Source: Priapulus caudatus (Eukaryota; Priapulida; Priapulimorpha; Priapulimorphida; Priapulidae). Taken from it: 64,000 bases of DNA. Made by a program: the position numbers and the translations under genes. Below, piece after piece: positions 63,305 to 64,000 of the stretch (positions within the stretch are counted from its first letter, which is position 1; each line of letters opens with the position of its first letter). Location: the NCBI RefSeq assembly GCF_000485595.1, contig NW_014577712.1, forward strand, positions 14,660-78,659. Reading direction: 5' to 3'. Below the pieces are notes generated by a model. That model worked only from the letters and a program-made list of their open reading frames with translations. It was not told the DNA's origin and searched no databases.

Positions 63305-64000
63305 CTACTTAGCGATATGATCTCGCAATGTGGCTAACGGAATCAAATCTTCAGCCTCCCATTGAGAACTGTGCTGTGAACTTGTATCGTCATCGTAGTT
63401 GTGGACAGCTGTACCGACCATGCGCGTTTGACGAAGAGGCTGCGCACGCGTTGTGTGCATAGCAGGGCTAGAGACCGACTTGGAATCGAGCCAAACACCT
63501 GTCGGATATGCAGGGCGTAAACTATCGACATGTACATCATGCACTGTCGCCTTATGCGCATGCTTAATACGGAACTGCACCGGCGAGAGCTGTTTCTGTA
63601 CCACAAAATACGGACGCCAATATGGGACCGTCGGATTATACCAATAGACTTCATCACCGCTCTGAAACTTCTGTTCCTTAGCACGCCGATCGTATAAACG
63701 TTTGTTTCGCTGGCGAATGTGCTTTGTATGTTTATACATGTATGTGCATGCTTCATGTATGGTATCTAACGTAACAGACACCGGATCAGTTGCATACGTA
63801 CGTTCACGGGGACGCAAGAGTGTATCCAAGGGTAAGACAGGCGTTCTGCCATACATAAAAAAATGGACTTGTGCCCGTAGTAGCGTGTATCGCTGTACGA
63901 TATGCAAATAAGATAGGGCCTAACTTCTCATCCCACGATACATGCAACCTTTTACAAACAGCATTGGATGCAGGGTGGAATGGTGCTGTTTTAACGTGGT
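63305..64000 (-). pseudogene. Integrase C-terminal end of env-bearing element
   Basis: 63,907-63,305 reads YGRTPVLPLD, IRQRNKRLYDRRA, SGDEVYWYNP and YWRPYFVVQKQLSPVQFRI, the C-terminal integrase region with a GPY/F-type module (the usual Gly replaced by Arg). A tail of about 70 residues follows. Upstream, 64,000-63,870 holds the end of the catalytic core (APFHPASN and LFAYRTAIHATT) in another frame. A frameshift at the T/A run near 63,860 and a missing stretch after the F-H-P motif break the gene. It continues beyond the window. Confidence 0.8.

Overview
The window looks like metazoan nuclear DNA, most likely from a marine invertebrate such as a mollusc, another lophotrochozoan or a lancelet. 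This assignment is an inference from the mix of repeats: an L1/Tx1-type LINE, Penelope-like elements with a GIY-YIG endonuclease, env-bearing LTR retroelements, Maverick/Polinton polymerase fragments, pogo, Mutator-like and MADF-encoding DNA transposons, and short AT-rich foldback elements. Candidate exons have animal-type splice sites. No bacterial gene organisation, CRISPR array or operon is present. Three runs of N (25, 10 and 801 bases) mark assembly gaps, and sequence next to them looks rich in small indels.

Layout. 1-3,145: degenerate GC-rich and AT-rich repeats in several copies. 3,156-3,830: a pogo-type transposase remnant. 7,066-7,990: a broken MADF-domain ORF with a promoter-like region upstream on the minus strand. 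7,458-12,885: a ~2.7 kb unit present on both sides of the 25-N gap. 13,458-14,315: a long inverted-repeat element. 15,010-17,725: a LINE tail, a Penelope-like element, an hnRNP-like RRM exon, a small MITE and a Ulp1-like peptidase exon. 18,268-18,935: three tandem exons resembling the C-terminus of SPOP-type BTB proteins. 19,500-21,262: local direct repeats.

21,569-57,081 is a mosaic of segmental duplications. The ancestral unit reads: pogo remnant, solo LTR with a CTAT target duplication, Maverick-type DNA polymerase B fragment, unique tail. Copies start near 21.6, 26.7, 38.3, 46.8 and 54.7 kb. In the 26.7 kb copy a near-complete 5.9 kb LINE (27,655-33,562) sits inside the polymerase fragment with a 15-bp target duplication, and a 1.15 kb DNA transposon (35,018-36,171) sits further along. 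Uninterrupted versions of both sites exist elsewhere in the window. The 46.8 kb copy starts inside the duplicated LINE, fused to a deleted Gypsy pol fragment.

59,641-64,000 (minus strand) is the 3' half of an env-bearing Ty3/Gypsy-like retroelement: integrase end, F-type envelope gene (broken), an accessory ORF with a 15-residue tandem repeat, a polypurine tract and an LTR remnant. A second partial copy lies at 40,667-43,802 with a 902-bp LTR. The accessory ORF is open in both copies although env is broken in both, and it has splice-acceptor-like sequence just upstream. I consider it the most novel item here.

Possible host-gene pieces are few: the SPOP-like exons, the RRM exon, the Ulp1-like exon and two exons of an unrecognised gene at 52,700-53,686. 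No complete host gene is visible.
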